Notes: a model not told the origin generated them from the letters alone. DNA of 64,000 bases from Diabrotica undecimpunctata (GCF_040954645.1 NC_092804.1:92884862-92948861); one strand, 5' to 3'. Shown: positions 48,146 to 60,702, counted from the first letter of the stretch. Numbers and translations: made by a program.

Positions 48146-49420
48146 ATGCTGCTAGTACAACTCTCAGTAAAACAGTTGCGAGAGCAACTAGAAGAACGCG
48201 ATGAAGATTGCAGCGGGTCCAAGAAGATCCTCCAAGAACGACTGAAGAATGTTCTTAACTAGAATGGAGATGACCCAGAGACATTCCAGTTTCAGTCAGC
48301 GGAAGAAGCAGTTTTAATGAAGATAGAAGAAACATCTAAAAAAATTGAAGAAACTTCTAACAAAATTGAAGAATCTTCTAAAAAAACTGATGATAAATTC
48401 GAGACTGTTTCCAAAAGATTCGATGAAACGTCTCAAATGATCGAAGAAACTTCTCAAATTATTAAAGAAACAGCCAGACAAAACGACGAGAAATTCGAAA
48501 ATATGTCTAGAAGATTCGACGAAGTATGTAATCAAAACAATGAGAAATTTGAAGAAGTCTCAAGAACATTTGATAAGATACAGAAAAATGTTAACGATAA
48601 GATAGAAGACGTAGAAGAGAAGATCAAACAATTAGAGACCATGATAACTAACACAAAAGTGCTACCACCAGTTAATACAATAGCCTTAGATCCGGTAGTG
48701 AAAGAAGAATCATCCAGAGACGAAACGACACATAATATGAGATTCAAATTGCCACCATTTGATGGAAAGTCTTCTTGGTCTATATACCTTAGACAATTTG
48801 AAGCCATTGCGACAGCCAATCATTGGACAGAACAAGAAAAAGCTGTTTCCTTGACTGCTGCTTTACGAGGTGATGCTGCAGATATCCTAAGATCGATTCC
48901 TAAGGGCCAAGAAAAATGTTACCAGACCTTGTTTACCCGACTAGACAAACGTTATGGAGATGCCCATCTACAACAAGTCTACAAGGCGCAACTAAGAAGT
49001 AGAATTCAACGAGCAAGTGAAAATTTGCAAGAGTTTGAAGCAGATGTTGCTCGTATAGTGCGGTTGGCGTATCCGGAGGTACCAGACAACATTTTAGAAG
49101 AAATTGCTGTAGATACCTTCGTCAATGGGTTAAAAGAAAGTGAATTACAGAAAGCGTTACGACTAGCAAGACCGAAAGTTCTAGATGAAGCGCTCGCTAT
49201 TGCCTTGGAACATGAAACAGCTAGTCAAACTTCACGGAGTCATCGAGTAAGAACCATTGAAGAAGGCGACGAACCAAACGATGAACGTCTGGAAGAAATG
49301 GTACGAAAAGTAGTTCGTAACACGATGCCGAAGAGACGTGAGCCCAGATGTTGGAATTGCGGTGACGTAGGTCATATTCGCCGTAATTGCAAGAAAATGA
49401 TACAACAGTCGGAAAACTAG
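48146..49420 (+). pseudogene. gag: G4 gag with SAP-like N-terminus, coiled coil and zinc knuckle
   Basis: The frame from ATG 48146 begins with SVKQLREQLEERDEDCSGSK and KKILQERLKNVL, which resembles a SAP (helix-extended loop-helix) DNA-binding motif. TAG at 48260-48262 interrupts it. From 48317 the frame is open for 367 codons: a heptad-rich coiled coil (repeats of KIEETS), a capsid-like region (FKLPPFDGKSSWSIYLRQF; LTAALRGDAADIL) and a zinc knuckle CWNCGDVGHIRRNC. The last 33 bp overlap pol in the -1 frame. Confidence 0.9.
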
Positions 49421-52400
49421 AACGGGTCGACAACAAGGGGCAACTGCCGACCTCGAGAAACACAGCCCCCATAGTAACTGTGAACATTACGTCCTCAGGT
49501 GGAATTCATAGCTTGTACATAGAGGGTCGTATCAATAATAAACGTAGATCGTTTTTGGTAGATACAGGTGCAACGAGAACTATTGCACGGCCAGAAGTAG
49601 TACGAGGCCATCTTAAATTATTGCCTGCAACAGTAAAGCTTAGAACAGCAACTGGTGAGATAATTAATACATATGGCGAGGCTAATATGTCAGTATCCAT
49701 TGGCCAGACCACAGTGAAACATACAGTATTAATTGCAGAGATCTCCGATGAGTTCATATTGGGGATGGATTTACTAAGGAAAGTTGGGGCTGTATTGAAT
49801 GTCAAAGATGGAGTTCTCGAGATCAGTGGTGAAGAGTTGCCGTTTCATGAAGACAAAGAAGATGTTATCAGCTTAATAACTACTTGTGACGTAACAATAC
49901 CCGGTAATAGTGAGAAAATTTTGATGACCCGACCTGATGGTTACTGCCGAGAGGGAAGTTTAAGGATGGTCGAAGATGTGAATAATGCCGAGTTCCTAAC
50001 GGCAAAAGCTTTGGTGAGAATTCGAGATGTCGTTCCTGTAAGAGTTATGAATTTAAAGGGAACTGCTATTAAGTTAAGTAAAAGAACTTTGATCGGACAG
50101 TGTGTTCCCGTGGCTTCGATTTGTTCCATGAATACTAATGAGAAACCGTCGAAATCTAAGTATCCAAAGGAGCTTGTTGAGACGATGATTAAAACGTGCC
50201 AAGATCTTGATGATGAACGAACTAAAAAAGTGAAGTCTATGCTGATAGAATTTCAAGATGTTTTTGCCATGGATAAGAAGGATAATGTCAAAACAAGCAT
50301 AGTAAAGCATAAAATTAATACCGGAGACGCTCAGCCAATCAGACAACAACCTAGACGACTTCCATTTTCGAAAAGAGATGAAGCCGAAGACATCATCAAA
50401 GATATGAACAAATAAGGGGTAATTGAACCATCAAACAGTCCATGGACATCACCAGTAGTCCTAGTAAAAAAGAAAGATGGTTCAACACGTTTTTGTATTG
50501 ACTACCGACAGCTCAATGCAGTAACTAAAAAAGATAGTTATCCTTTGCCCAGAATAGACGATACTTTGGATACACTTTCTGGTTCTCGTTGGTTCTCCAC
50601 ACTCGATCTGAAAAGTGGATATTGGCAAGTAGACATGGAGCCAGCTGATCGTGAAAAAACCGCATTCTCGATAGGATCAGGGCTTTGGCAGTTCACAGTT
50701 ATGCCCTTTGGTTTATGTAATGCCCCGGCCACATTTGAAAGATTAATGGATGCAGTTTTAAGAGGTCTAACATGGAAAACATGCCTGGTTTATTTGGATG
50801 ATGTAATTGTAGTTGGAAGATCCTTCGATGAACATGCCAATAATCTAACAGAAGTCTTTCAACGATTGCGGGCAGCGAATCTGAAGTTGAGTCCGAAGAA
50901 ATGTCACTTGTTTCGACGAGAAGTGAAGTACTTGGGACATATTGTAGCAAGTAATGGTGTAACAGCTGATCCTGAAAAACTTGCAGCAATTAAGGATTGG
51001 CCAGTACCAAGAGATAAACACGAAATTAGAAGTTTTCTTGGCCTATGTACATATTACCGCCGTTTTGTCAAAGGATTTGCCAATATCTCCAAGCCATTAA
51101 CAAAGTTGACAGAAGAAGGCAAAGAATATACATGGAGCGAAGAGTGTCAAAGAGCTTTTGAACACTTACAAATGGCTCTGATTAGCGCACCGATTTTAAG
51201 CTACCCTAGACAGGCAGGAAAATTTGTGTTGGACACCGATGCAAGCAACAGTGCAATAGGAGCTGTTCTTTCCCAAATCCAAGATGGGCAGGAGAAAGTC
51301 ATCGCTTACTTTAGCAAAGTCTTGTCAAAACCAGAAAGAAACTATTGCGTTACCAGAAGAGAATTGCTAGGCGTAGTGAAGGCTTGTGAGCTTTCCATAA
51401 ATACTTGTATGGCAGAAAGTTTCTTCTTCGCACGGATCACGCTGCTCTAAAATGGCTCCTACAATTTCGTAATCCAGAGGGCCAGATGGCAAGATGGTTA
51501 GAACGATTACAAGAATATGATTACGAGATCGAACACAGGGCTGGCAGAGTTCATTCAAATGCTGATGCCCTTTCGAGACGGCCGTGCAGTGCAAATTGTA
51601 ATCACTGTCTTAAATTAGAAGAACGACTTTGCCCCGTGAGACGAACCACCGTCATTAATGAGCAATGGCAGCCTCAACAGCTACAAGACGCTCAAGCAGA
51701 TGATCCATGTATAAAAAGAGTATTGGATTGGATGCGTCGAAGTGAGAGACCTTCTTGGCAAGACATTAGTGCATGTAGTCCAGAAGTCAAGTGTTACTGG
51801 AGCCAATGGAATTGCCTAGTGCTGAAAGATGATCTTCTGTATAGAACCTTTGAGAACGATGATGGTACAGAAACTAAGCTTCAGTTAATTGTACCTAAAA
51901 GTAAAGTGTCAGAAGTATTGCGTCAGTTGCATGACGGTGCATCAGGTGGACACTTTGGTATCACGAAGACTCTGCAAAAGGTTCGAGAACGGTTCTATTG
52001 GGTGAACTGTAAAGATGATGTAAGAAGATGGTGCCGGAAATGTGAACTGTGTGCAACCAGTAATGGTCCAGCTGGTAAAAAGAGGGCACCTATGAGACAG
52101 TACAATGTTGGTAGTCCTATGGAAAGAGTAGCAATCGACATTGCAGGTCCACTTCCAGAGACAAATGATGGAAATAAATATATCCTGGTAGCCATGGATT
52201 ATTTTACGAAATGGACTGAGGCTTATGCGATACCAAATCAAGAAGCTGCTACCGTTGCAGAGGTACTTGTTAAAGAATTCTTTAGCCGATTTGGTGTTCC
52301 CTTGGAGATCCACTCCGACCAAGGGCGAAACTTCGAGTCAACCCTTTTCCAAAACGTTTGTAAATTGATTGGTGTCAATAAGACCAGAACGACACCCCTG

Positions 52401-53070
52401 CATCCTCAATCAGATGGAATGGTCGAGAGAATGAACCGAACAATGGGTAAACACCTGTCCAAAGTTGTATCAGAACATCAAAGAGATTGGGACCAGCACA
52501 TTCATTTATTCCTAATGGCCTACCGCTCGGCCGTGAATGAAACTACAGGCCAGACTCCAACCTGCCTGATGTTAGGTCGTGAAGTTCGTTTACCCTGCGA
52601 CCTAGAGTTTGGCTGCCGACCTTCCGAAGAACATGTTGCAAGCGAAGATTATGTCGACCGCCTGAAGTTAAGAATGAACAACATTCATGAACTTGCCCGA
52701 CAACACATCCAGATAGCCAGTGACAGAATGAAAGATCAATATGATTCTCGATGCAAGAGTGAAAGCTATGAAGTAGGTGATCTTGTTTGGCTTTATAATC
52801 CACAACGTCGTCGAGGCTTGTCTCCCAAACTGCAAAGACAATGGGAAGGTCCATATGAAATTAAAAAGAAAATAAATGACGTAATATACCGAATTAAGAA
52901 GTTGCCGAAAGGTAAACCAAAAGTAGTTCACATAAATCGTCTTGCACCATATGCTGGCTCAAATGAAACAGAAGAAGCACGAACCCTTCAACATGAGAGC
53001 AAAGATGACCGGCGACCAAGCTTTAATGAATTTATGTCAAATTACGCAGAGAGAAAGAGTGCTAGATTCG

Positions 53071-53490
53071 GCGTGACCAAAGAAGTTCAGCAAGATCTTT
53101 TTAATGTTCCGCATAACGTCTCTCTAGCCCACTGTGTTGCCCAAGATCTTGAGATGACTAAAGGAATCTCATCCGTATTTTATAAGAAATTCGGTCGTTT
53201 GGACGAGTTAAAAAACCAGCAGCCTAAAGCTGGAAGAGTACTGAGATTAGAAGATGGTTCTCGATCTTTGCTGTATATGGTGACCAGGAAGTCGTATACA
53301 GACAGGGCAAGCTACGAGGATATATGGCGTGCTCTAACTAATTTGAAGAAAATTGTGTGCAATTACGACATCAAGAATTTGGCCTTACCTAAGATAGGCC
53401 ATGCACTAGATAATCTGGACTGGAAGATTGTCAGAAGCATGCTTGAAGTGATCTTCCGAGACACCGGCGTACGAATTACTGTGTGTTGCA
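53071..53490 (+). other. Macro domain (TARG1/OARD1-like) at the pol C-terminus
   Basis: Starts after an Arg/Lys-rich linker (NYAERKSARF). The pattern GDLF-like QQDLFNVP, then SLAHCVAQDLEM, then KKFGRLDELKNQQ, then a strand LLYMVTRKSY, then ALPKIGHALDNLDW and strand VRITVC follows the OARD1/TARG1 ADP-ribosyl-glutamate hydrolase family along its whole length. By an ungapped alignment made from memory, the family's catalytic Asp matches D669 of the 51405 frame. The catalytic Lys falls on R628, with K629 next to it. It may thus bind ADP-ribose with altered or no hydrolysis. Confidence 0.8.
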
Positions 53491-53526
53491 TTAACCCGAT
53501 GAGATCGTATCCTTCAAAGTCAGTAG

Positions 53527-53585
53527 ACTGTTATTTCTTTCTAAAGGGTTCATGCAGAGCTGGAGAGTCCTGTAGATTCCGCCAT
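53527..53585 (+). other. CCCH zinc finger ending the G4 polyprotein
   Basis: CYFFLKGSCRAGESCRFRH has C-x7-C-x5-C-x3-H spacing and the aromatic and Gly positions typical of RNA-binding CCCH fingers. Only about 15 residues follow before the stop at 53630. Confidence 0.85.
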
Positions 53586-53630
53586 CCTGTGCCTACATAT
53601 AGAGTTGCTGATCGGGACGATCAGATTTAA

Positions 53631-53641
53631 GAGGGGAGCAG
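53631..53641 (+). promoter_or_regulatory. G4 polypurine tract
   Basis: AGAGGGGAGCAG region directly before the 3' LTR and just after the pol stop. Confidence 0.85.
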
Positions 53642-53912
53642 TGTAACGAAATAGCCCATCTCCGATACGTCATAATTCTTAGAAGGACGAATCTAGAATA
53701 CGTAAGAATCGGCATGTCAATACCGCCCGTCCTTCGGACAGGAGACAATTAGAGGTGGGACAACGCCAGAATGTTCTCGAAAAGTAACTTTATTATATAT
53801 ATGTAACGTTGTTGGGAGTGAGTTTAGTTATTAAAATACTACCGAACTGTAAAGTTATAAATAAATATATGTATATAAATTCGAACCGCTCGTTTTATTT
53901 AATCACGCTACA
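53642..53912 (+). repeat. G4 3' LTR (271 bp)
   Basis: Same as 47712-47982. A third copy is at about 58079-58349 in the tandem duplicate. Confidence 0.95.
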
Positions 53913-53916
53913 TTAT

Positions 53917-54602
<686 letters not shown>

Positions 54603-55062
54603 CCTGCTGAGAACATTAGTGACGTAACTCAAAATGCTCAATAGTGAGCTACATGGTTTTAAAGAATGAGTCAATTTTATAATGTCCATTTCTGGTTAGC
54701 GGTTTAAGTTTTTTGAGACTTTGGTGTTTTAGACATAATGGTAATGTTGTAAGTTATTGTAATGTTATGATTAATCCCTTCTATGTCAAAAGTGTGTCAT
54801 TTTTTTTCAGAGTTACGTCAATAATGCCTGGATATCTGACACAATTTGTAATAAAAAACTAAAGCATTACTGACGTATGTATTAGTAATAGTCGTTCTTT
54901 AGTCTTGTAATTATATTATACACACTTTACACTACATGATTTATCATGTGATTTGTCATATGATTTGGTCATGAAGTGAAATTTACACGTTTACACTGTG
55001 TGATTTGTCATAAGCACTGTCATGCGACTCGTCATAGCTTGTCACAGGAGAATAGGACGGTA
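54603..55062 (-). other. THAP-gene 3' flank
   Basis: No ORF of note. 54935-55040 has several TGATTTGTCAT-like motifs. Ends with the left copy of the MITE target duplication. Confidence 0.45.
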
Positions 55063-55309
55063 CACGGTTCGTAGACTTACTACGGTTGCCTCTTCCAGTT
55101 CCGCCTAACCAATGAACATTAAGCCCGAAACTGTACTCTCGTGACGTAATTCTTCCCCTTCAACCAATCAACACTGCAATCGACCTGCCCTCTACATTCA
55201 GTTTCAATCGCGAATAAATGGGTTTTGTATTCTTGTGTACTCTGGTGACGTAAATCAAGCATCCCCACCCCAGTCGGAAGAGGCAACCGTAGTAAGTCTA
55301 CGAACCGTG
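55063..55309. mobile_element. MITE with 34-bp perfect terminal inverted repeats
   Basis: 247 bp. Termini CACGGTTCGTAGACTTAC... and its exact complement (55276-55309) pair over 34 bp. AGGACGGTA is duplicated at 55054-55062 and 55310-55318. A 9-bp duplication suggests Mutator-like mobilisation, but 8-bp hAT/P type is possible if one base is chance. No coding capacity. Confidence 0.93.
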
Positions 55310-55578
55310 AGGACGGTATCTATTCCGCATGATAAAATCCAGAGATATGATCTCTGATAAAATCATATGATTTTCGGTAATAATATCTTCGTTTGGAATA
55401 TGTGGTTCATTACTTGATTCTTCATCTGTTGATTCCTCAGAACTAGATAAGTAAGAACGGTCATCACTTGATGAATAATAGGGCGAAGACGCAGATGAAC
55501 TACTCTCCTCAGTTGATGAGCTGGATAATGTAATGCGTTCGTGCTCGCTGTTGTTAAGTTTCGCCCCCAGTGAAGTGC
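55310..55578 (-). CDS. THAP-gene exon C (Ser-rich), interrupted by MITE
   Basis: The acceptor TTTATTCTAG precedes 55578 on the minus strand. The frame continues from exon B (GTSLGAKLNNSEHER) and is rich in Ser, Glu and Asp (SSSSTEESSSSASS). The MITE adds a stop at about 55298-55300; without it the frame would close a few codons later anyway. Low-complexity acidic tail of unknown role. Confidence 0.55.
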
Positions 55579-55652
55579 CTAGAATAAAATAGTCATGAAT
55601 TAAACATCAATAATTCAACATTTACAGCAGATCGTACGAGATAACTGTATAC

Positions 55653-55844
55653 CTGCGGTTTCCACCTCATGAGACATTTGCGTTGATTGTGGTAAGGTGC
55701 TGGAATTAGCTGAATAAGCACGAGATGAGTACAAACAGTCGCCATTGGGCAAAGAATTAGAAGAAGTTATACACGAACTGGTTGATGACCTACGTAATGT
55801 AGTGTGGTCCCGCTCAGTGTTGATCAATCCTTCCACTGAAGTAG
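55653..55844 (-). CDS. THAP-gene exon B
   Basis: 192 bp, acceptor AATTCCAG, donor GTATAC, phase 1 at both ends. Encodes ATSVEGLINTERDHTTLRR, a Ser-rich middle and STLPQSTQMSHEVETA. The last 16 residues repeat the end of exon A, which points to exon duplication within the gene. Confidence 0.6.
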
Positions 55845-56015
55845 CTGGAATTAAATAGTTATGCATTATACGGTTCACTAATTGCAGTAAGTTGTACGAA
55901 ATATGTAATTATTATTTTAGTATTTATGCATAGTAGATTTATTGTACTTGTTGGAGTGTAACAACTGAAATAACAGAACCATATAAAATTATGTCAAAAA
56001 TGTAGTTCTATATAC

Positions 56016-56140
56016 CTGCAGTTTTTACCATATCAGATATTTGAGTTGATTGCGGTAAAGTGTCGGGATTAGCCGATTCAAATTCAGCCACAACATTCCA
56101 GGTAGTTTGTTGAGAAGGATTATCGTATACACGCCTCAGT
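56016..56140 (-). CDS. THAP-gene exon A
   Basis: 125 bp, acceptor TTTCTTTTAG, donor GTATAT. Encodes LRRVYDNPSQQTTWNVVAEF and then DTLPQSTQISDMVKTA. Its first base completes the split codon left by the THAP exon, so the two join in frame. In this first tandem copy the THAP exon itself is absent because G4 sequence follows. Confidence 0.6.
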
Positions 56141-56241
56141 CTAAAAGAAAATAAAATTAAATGAATCAGACATGTAACTAATAACCCCAGAAATCTACAC
56201 CGAGGACATAGTAAAAGCAGGAAAGGAGTGGTGTAACTTAT

Positions 56242-58067
56242 AATGGAATTGCCTAGTGCTGAAAGATGATCTTCTGTATAGAACCTTTGAGAACGATGAT
56301 GGTACAGAAACTAAGCTTCAGTTAATTGTACCTAAAAGTAAAGTGTCAGAAGTATTGCGTCAGTTGCATGACGGTGCATCAGGTGGACACTTTGGTATCA
56401 CGAAGACTCTGCAAAAGGTTCGAGAACGGTTCTATTGGGTGAACTGTAAAGATGATGTAAGAAGATGGTGCCGGAAATGTGAACTGTGTGCAACCAGTAA
56501 TGGTCCAGCTGGTAAAAAGAGGGCACCTATGAGACAGTACAATGTTGGTAGTCCTATGGAAAGAGTAGCAATCGACATTGCAGGTCCACTTCCAGAGACA
56601 AATGATGGAAATAAATATATCCTGGTAGCCATGGATTATTTTACGAAATGGACTGAGGCTTATGCGATACCAAATCAAGAAGCTGCTACCGTTGCAGAGG
56701 TACTTGTTAAAGAATTCTTTAGCCGATTTGGTGTTCCCTTGGAGATCCACTCCGACCAAGGGCGAAACTTCGAGTCAACCCTTTTCCAAAACGTTTGTAA
56801 ATTGATTGGTGTCAATAAGACCAGAACGACACCCCTGCATCCTCAATCAGATGGAATGGTCGAGAGAATGAACCGAACAATGGGTAAACACCTGTCCAAA
56901 GTTGTATCAGAACATCAAAGAGATTGGGACCAGCACATTCATTTATTCCTAATGGCCTACCGCTCGGCCGTGAATGAAACTACAGGCCAGACTCCAACCT
57001 GCCTGATGTTAGGTCGTGAAGTTCGTTTACCCTGCGACCTAGAGTTTGGCTGCCGACCTTCCGAAGAACATGTTGCAAGCGAAGATTATGTCGACCGCCT
57101 GAAGTTAAGAATGAACAACATTCATGAACTTGCCCGACAACACATCCAGATAGCCAGTGACAGAATGAAAGATCAATATGATTCTCGATGCAAGAGTGAA
57201 AGCTATGAAGTAGGTGATCTTGTTTGGCTTTATAATCCACAACGTCGTCGAGGCTTGTCTCCCAAACTGCAAAGACAATGGGAAGGTCCATATGAAATTA
57301 AAAAGAAAATAAATGACGTAATATACCGAATTAAGAAGTTGCCGAAAGGTAAACCAAAAGTAGTTCACATAAATCGTCTTGCACCATATGCTGGCTCAAA
57401 TGAAACAGAAGAAGCACGAACCCTTCAACATGAGAGCAAAGATGACCGGCGACCAAGCTTTAATGAATTTATGTCAAATTACGCAGAGAGAAAGAGTGCT
57501 AGATTCGGCGTGACCAAAGAAGTTCAGCAAGATCTTTTTAATGTTCCGCATAACGTCTCTCTAGCCCACTGTGTTGCCCAAGATCTTGAGATGACTAAAG
57601 GAATCTCATCCGTATTTTATAAGAAATTCGGTCGTTTGGACGAGTTAAAAAACCAGCAGCCTAAAGCTGGAAGAGTACTGAGATTAGAAGATGGTTCTCG
57701 ATCTTTGCTGTATATGGTGACCAGGAAGTCGTATACAGACAGGGCAAGCTACGAGGATATATGGCGTGCTCTAACTAATTTGAAGAAAATTGTGTGCAAT
57801 TACGACATCAAGAATTTGGCCTTACCTAAGATAGGCCATGCACTAGATAATCTGGACTGGAAGATTGTCAGAAGCATGCTTGAAGTGATCTTCCGAGACA
57901 CCGGCGTACGAATTACTGTGTGTTGCATTAACCCGATGAGATCGTATCCTTCAAAGTCAGTAGACTGTTATTTCTTTCTAAAGGGTTCATGCAGAGCTGG
58001 AGAGTCCTGTAGATTCCGCCATCCTGTGCCTACATATAGAGTTGCTGATCGGGACGATCAGATTTAA
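56242..58067 (+). pseudogene. G4 pol 3' half, duplicated copy (integrase, macro domain, CCCH)
   Basis: The second tandem copy starts inside pol just before the integrase zinc region. Codons from 56256 (603) are identical to the end of the first copy, including macro domain (about 57508-57927) and CCCH finger (57964-58022). There is no promoter or ATG of its own in front; an upstream stop-free stretch is only a few codons. Confidence 0.9.
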
Positions 58068-58078
58068 GAGGGGAGCAG

Positions 58079-58349
58079 TGTAACGAAATAGCCCATCTCC
58101 GATACGTCATAATTCTTAGAAGGACGAATCTAGAATACGTAAGAATCGGCATGTCAATACCGCCCGTCCTTCGGACAGGAGACAATTAGAGGTGGGACAA
58201 CGCCAGAATGTTCTCGAAAAGTAACTTTATTATATATATGTAACGTTGTTGGGAGTGAGTTTAGTTATTAAAATACTACCGAACTGTAAAGTTATAAATA
58301 AATATATGTATATAAATTCGAACCGCTCGTTTTATTTAATCACGCTACA
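58079..58349 (+). repeat. G4 3' LTR, duplicated copy
   Basis: Identical 271-bp LTR; followed by TTAT and the end of the G3 LTR (to about 58914). Confidence 0.95.
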
Positions 58350-58910
58350 TTATGATTGGAGATTAGTATAAATCAACTTATAATAATTGGATATTGGTAT
58401 ATTGAAAAGAAGAATAAATATAAATGCTGTTTGCTGGTTTGCTTGGTGGTTTATAAATGCTGGTGAAGAAAAATATATCTTAAATTGGTAGAAGCTGATA
58501 ATTAAAAAAAGTAATTTCACAAAAACAAGGATAACTGAAGTACAAAGACATTCAGTGGTGATTAGAATCTATATAGTGGAAAACAGTTCATTTAGGCATT
58601 CAGTGAAAGAAAGGTACAAAAATTTGTTAATATAATTTAGTTAGTGTCATAACAGTTTCAATTTTGAAGATAGTTTGTTTAAATTTTACATTGTCTATAG
58701 AATTTAATTAGTTTTATAAGAATATCAATTTAAAGATAGTTTATTTTAAATTTACATTGGCTAGGTTAGATATATATGTGTGTTTCATAATAGTTATAAT
58801 AAAGATAATTTAAAAAAAATACTTACAAACTAATTCTTTGAGAACCGCGATAAAAACCCTATATTATTAAAAATACTCATTGCTCATCATTCAAACAAAC
58901 AATACATCAT

Positions 58911-59066
<156 letters not shown>

Positions 59067-59524
59067 CTGCTGAGAACATTAGTGACGTAACTCAAAATGC
59101 TCAATAGTGAGCTACATGGTTTTAAAGAATGAGTCAATTTTATAATGTCCATTTCTGGTTAGCGGTTTAAGTTTTTTGAGACTTTGGTGTTTTAGACATA
59201 ATGGTAATGTTGTAAGTTATTGTAATGTTATGATTAATCCCTTCTATGTCAAAAGTGTGTCATTTTTTTCAGAGTTACGTCAATAATGCCTGGATATCTG
59301 ACACAATTTGTAATAAAAAACTAAAGCATTACTGACGTATGTATTAGTAATAGTCGTTCTTTAGTCTTGTAATTATATTATACACACTTTACACTACATG
59401 ATTTATCATGTGATTTGTCATATGATTTGGTCATGAAGTGAAATTTACACGTTTACACTGTGTGATTTGTCATAAGCACTGTCATGCGACTCGTCATAGC
59501 TTGTCACAGGAGAATAGGACGGTA

Positions 59525-59771
59525 CACGGTTCGTAGACTTACTACGGTTGCCTCTTCCAGTTCCGCCTAACCAATGAACATTAAGCCCGAAACTGTACTC
59601 TCGTGACGTAATTCTTCCCCTTCAACCAATCAACACTGCAATCGACCTGCCCTCTACATTCAGTTTCAATCGCGAATAAATGGGTTTTGTATTCTTGTGT
59701 ACTCTGGTGACGTAAATCAAGCATCCCCACCCCAGTCGGAAGAGGCAACCGTAGTAAGTCTACGAACCGTG
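59525..59771. mobile_element. MITE, duplicated copy
   Basis: Identical to 55063-55309 with AGGACGGTA at 59516-59524 and 59772-59780. Confidence 0.93.
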
Positions 59772-60040
59772 AGGACGGTATCTATTCCGCATGATAAAAT
59801 CCAGAGATATGATCTCTGATAAAATCATATGATTTTCGGTAATAATATCTTCGTTTGGAATATGTGGTTCATTACTTGATTCTTCATCTGTTGATTCCTC
59901 AGAACTAGATAAGTAAGAACGGTCATCACTTGATGAATAATAGGGCGAAGACGCAGATGAACTACTCTCCTCAGTTGATGAGCTGGATAATGTAATGCGT
60001 TCGTGCTCGCTGTTGTTAAGTTTCGCCCCCAGTGAAGTGC
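59772..60040 (-). CDS. THAP-gene exon C, second tandem copy
   Basis: Same as 55310-55578; this copy lies downstream of a THAP exon on the same strand, so it belongs to the original gene. Confidence 0.55.
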
Positions 60041-60114
60041 CTAGAATAAAATAGTCATGAATTAAACATCAATAATTCAACATTTACAGCAGATCGTACG
60101 AGATAACTGTATAC

Positions 60115-60306
60115 CTGCGGTTTCCACCTCATGAGACATTTGCGTTGATTGTGGTAAGGTGCTGGAATTAGCTGAATAAGCACGAGATGAGTACAAACAG
60201 TCGCCATTGGGCAAAGAATTAGAAGAAGTTATACACGAACTGGTTGATGACCTACGTAATGTAGTGTGGTCCCGCTCAGTGTTGATCAATCCTTCCACTG
60301 AAGTAG
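60115..60306 (-). CDS. THAP-gene exon B, second tandem copy
   Basis: Same sequence and splice sites as 55653-55844. Confidence 0.6.
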
Positions 60307-60477
60307 CTGGAATTAAATAGTTATGCATTATACGGTTCACTAATTGCAGTAAGTTGTACGAAATATGTAATTATTATTTTAGTATTTATGCATAGTAGAT
60401 TTATTGTACTTGTTGGAGTGTAACAACTGAAATAACAGAACCATATAAAATTATGTCAAAAATGTAGTTCTATATAC

Positions 60478-60602
60478 CTGCAGTTTTTACCATATCAGAT
60501 ATTTGAGTTGATTGCGGTAAAGTGTCGGGATTAGCCGATTCAAATTCAGCCACAACATTCCAGGTAGTTTGTTGAGAAGGATTATCGTATACACGCCTCA
60601 GT
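60478..60602 (-). CDS. THAP-gene exon A, second tandem copy
   Basis: Same as 56016-56140. It lies about 740 bp downstream (minus strand) of the THAP exon donor at 61342, with compatible phase, so the order THAP exon, A, B, C can be read on one strand. Confidence 0.62.
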
Positions 60603-60702
60603 CTAAAAGAAAATAAAATTAAATGAATCAGACATGTAACTAATAACCCCAGAAATCTACACCGAGGACATAGTAAAAGCAGGAAAGGAGTGGTGTAACT
60701 TA

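Larger units (their letters stand above)
49387..53630 (+). pseudogene. pol: G4 pol: protease, RT, RNase H, integrase, macro domain, CCCH finger
   Basis: The open frame runs from 49387, has TAA at 50413-50415, continues to a one-base frameshift near 51392, then runs from 51405 to 53630 (741 codons). Blocks: VDTGATRT (protease), FCIDYRQLN and VYLDDVIVV (RT), DHAALKWL (RNase H), an HHCC region with CRKCELC, integrase Asp, Asp, Glu in AIDIAGPLP, HSDQGRNF and MVERMNRT, and a GPY/F module (WEGPYEIKKKI). Beyond it residues about 556-700 of the last frame form a TARG1-like macro domain (SLAHCVAQDLEM, FYKKFGRLDEL, LPKIGHALDNLDW), and residues 708-726 a C-x7-C-x5-C-x3-H finger. The two breaks inactivate this copy, but the RNase H to C-terminus part is intact. 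Confidence 0.93.
47712..53912 (+). mobile_element. Ty3/Gypsy retrotransposon G4 with macro-domain pol
   Basis: 6.2 kb, LTRs of 271 bp (47712-47982 and 53642-53912) that I could not tell apart by eye, TG...CA ends, and target duplication TTAT at 47708-47711 and 53913-53916. Gag and pol lie in -1 frames. Identical LTRs imply a very recent insertion, yet gag has one stop and pol one stop and one frameshift. Pol carries an unusual macro domain and CCCH zinc finger after the integrase. Confidence 0.97.

Noticed and set aside
51942..52322. 126-codon minus-strand ORF in the G4 integrase (copy at 56379-56759)
   Set aside because: Antisense shadow of a conserved integrase frame.
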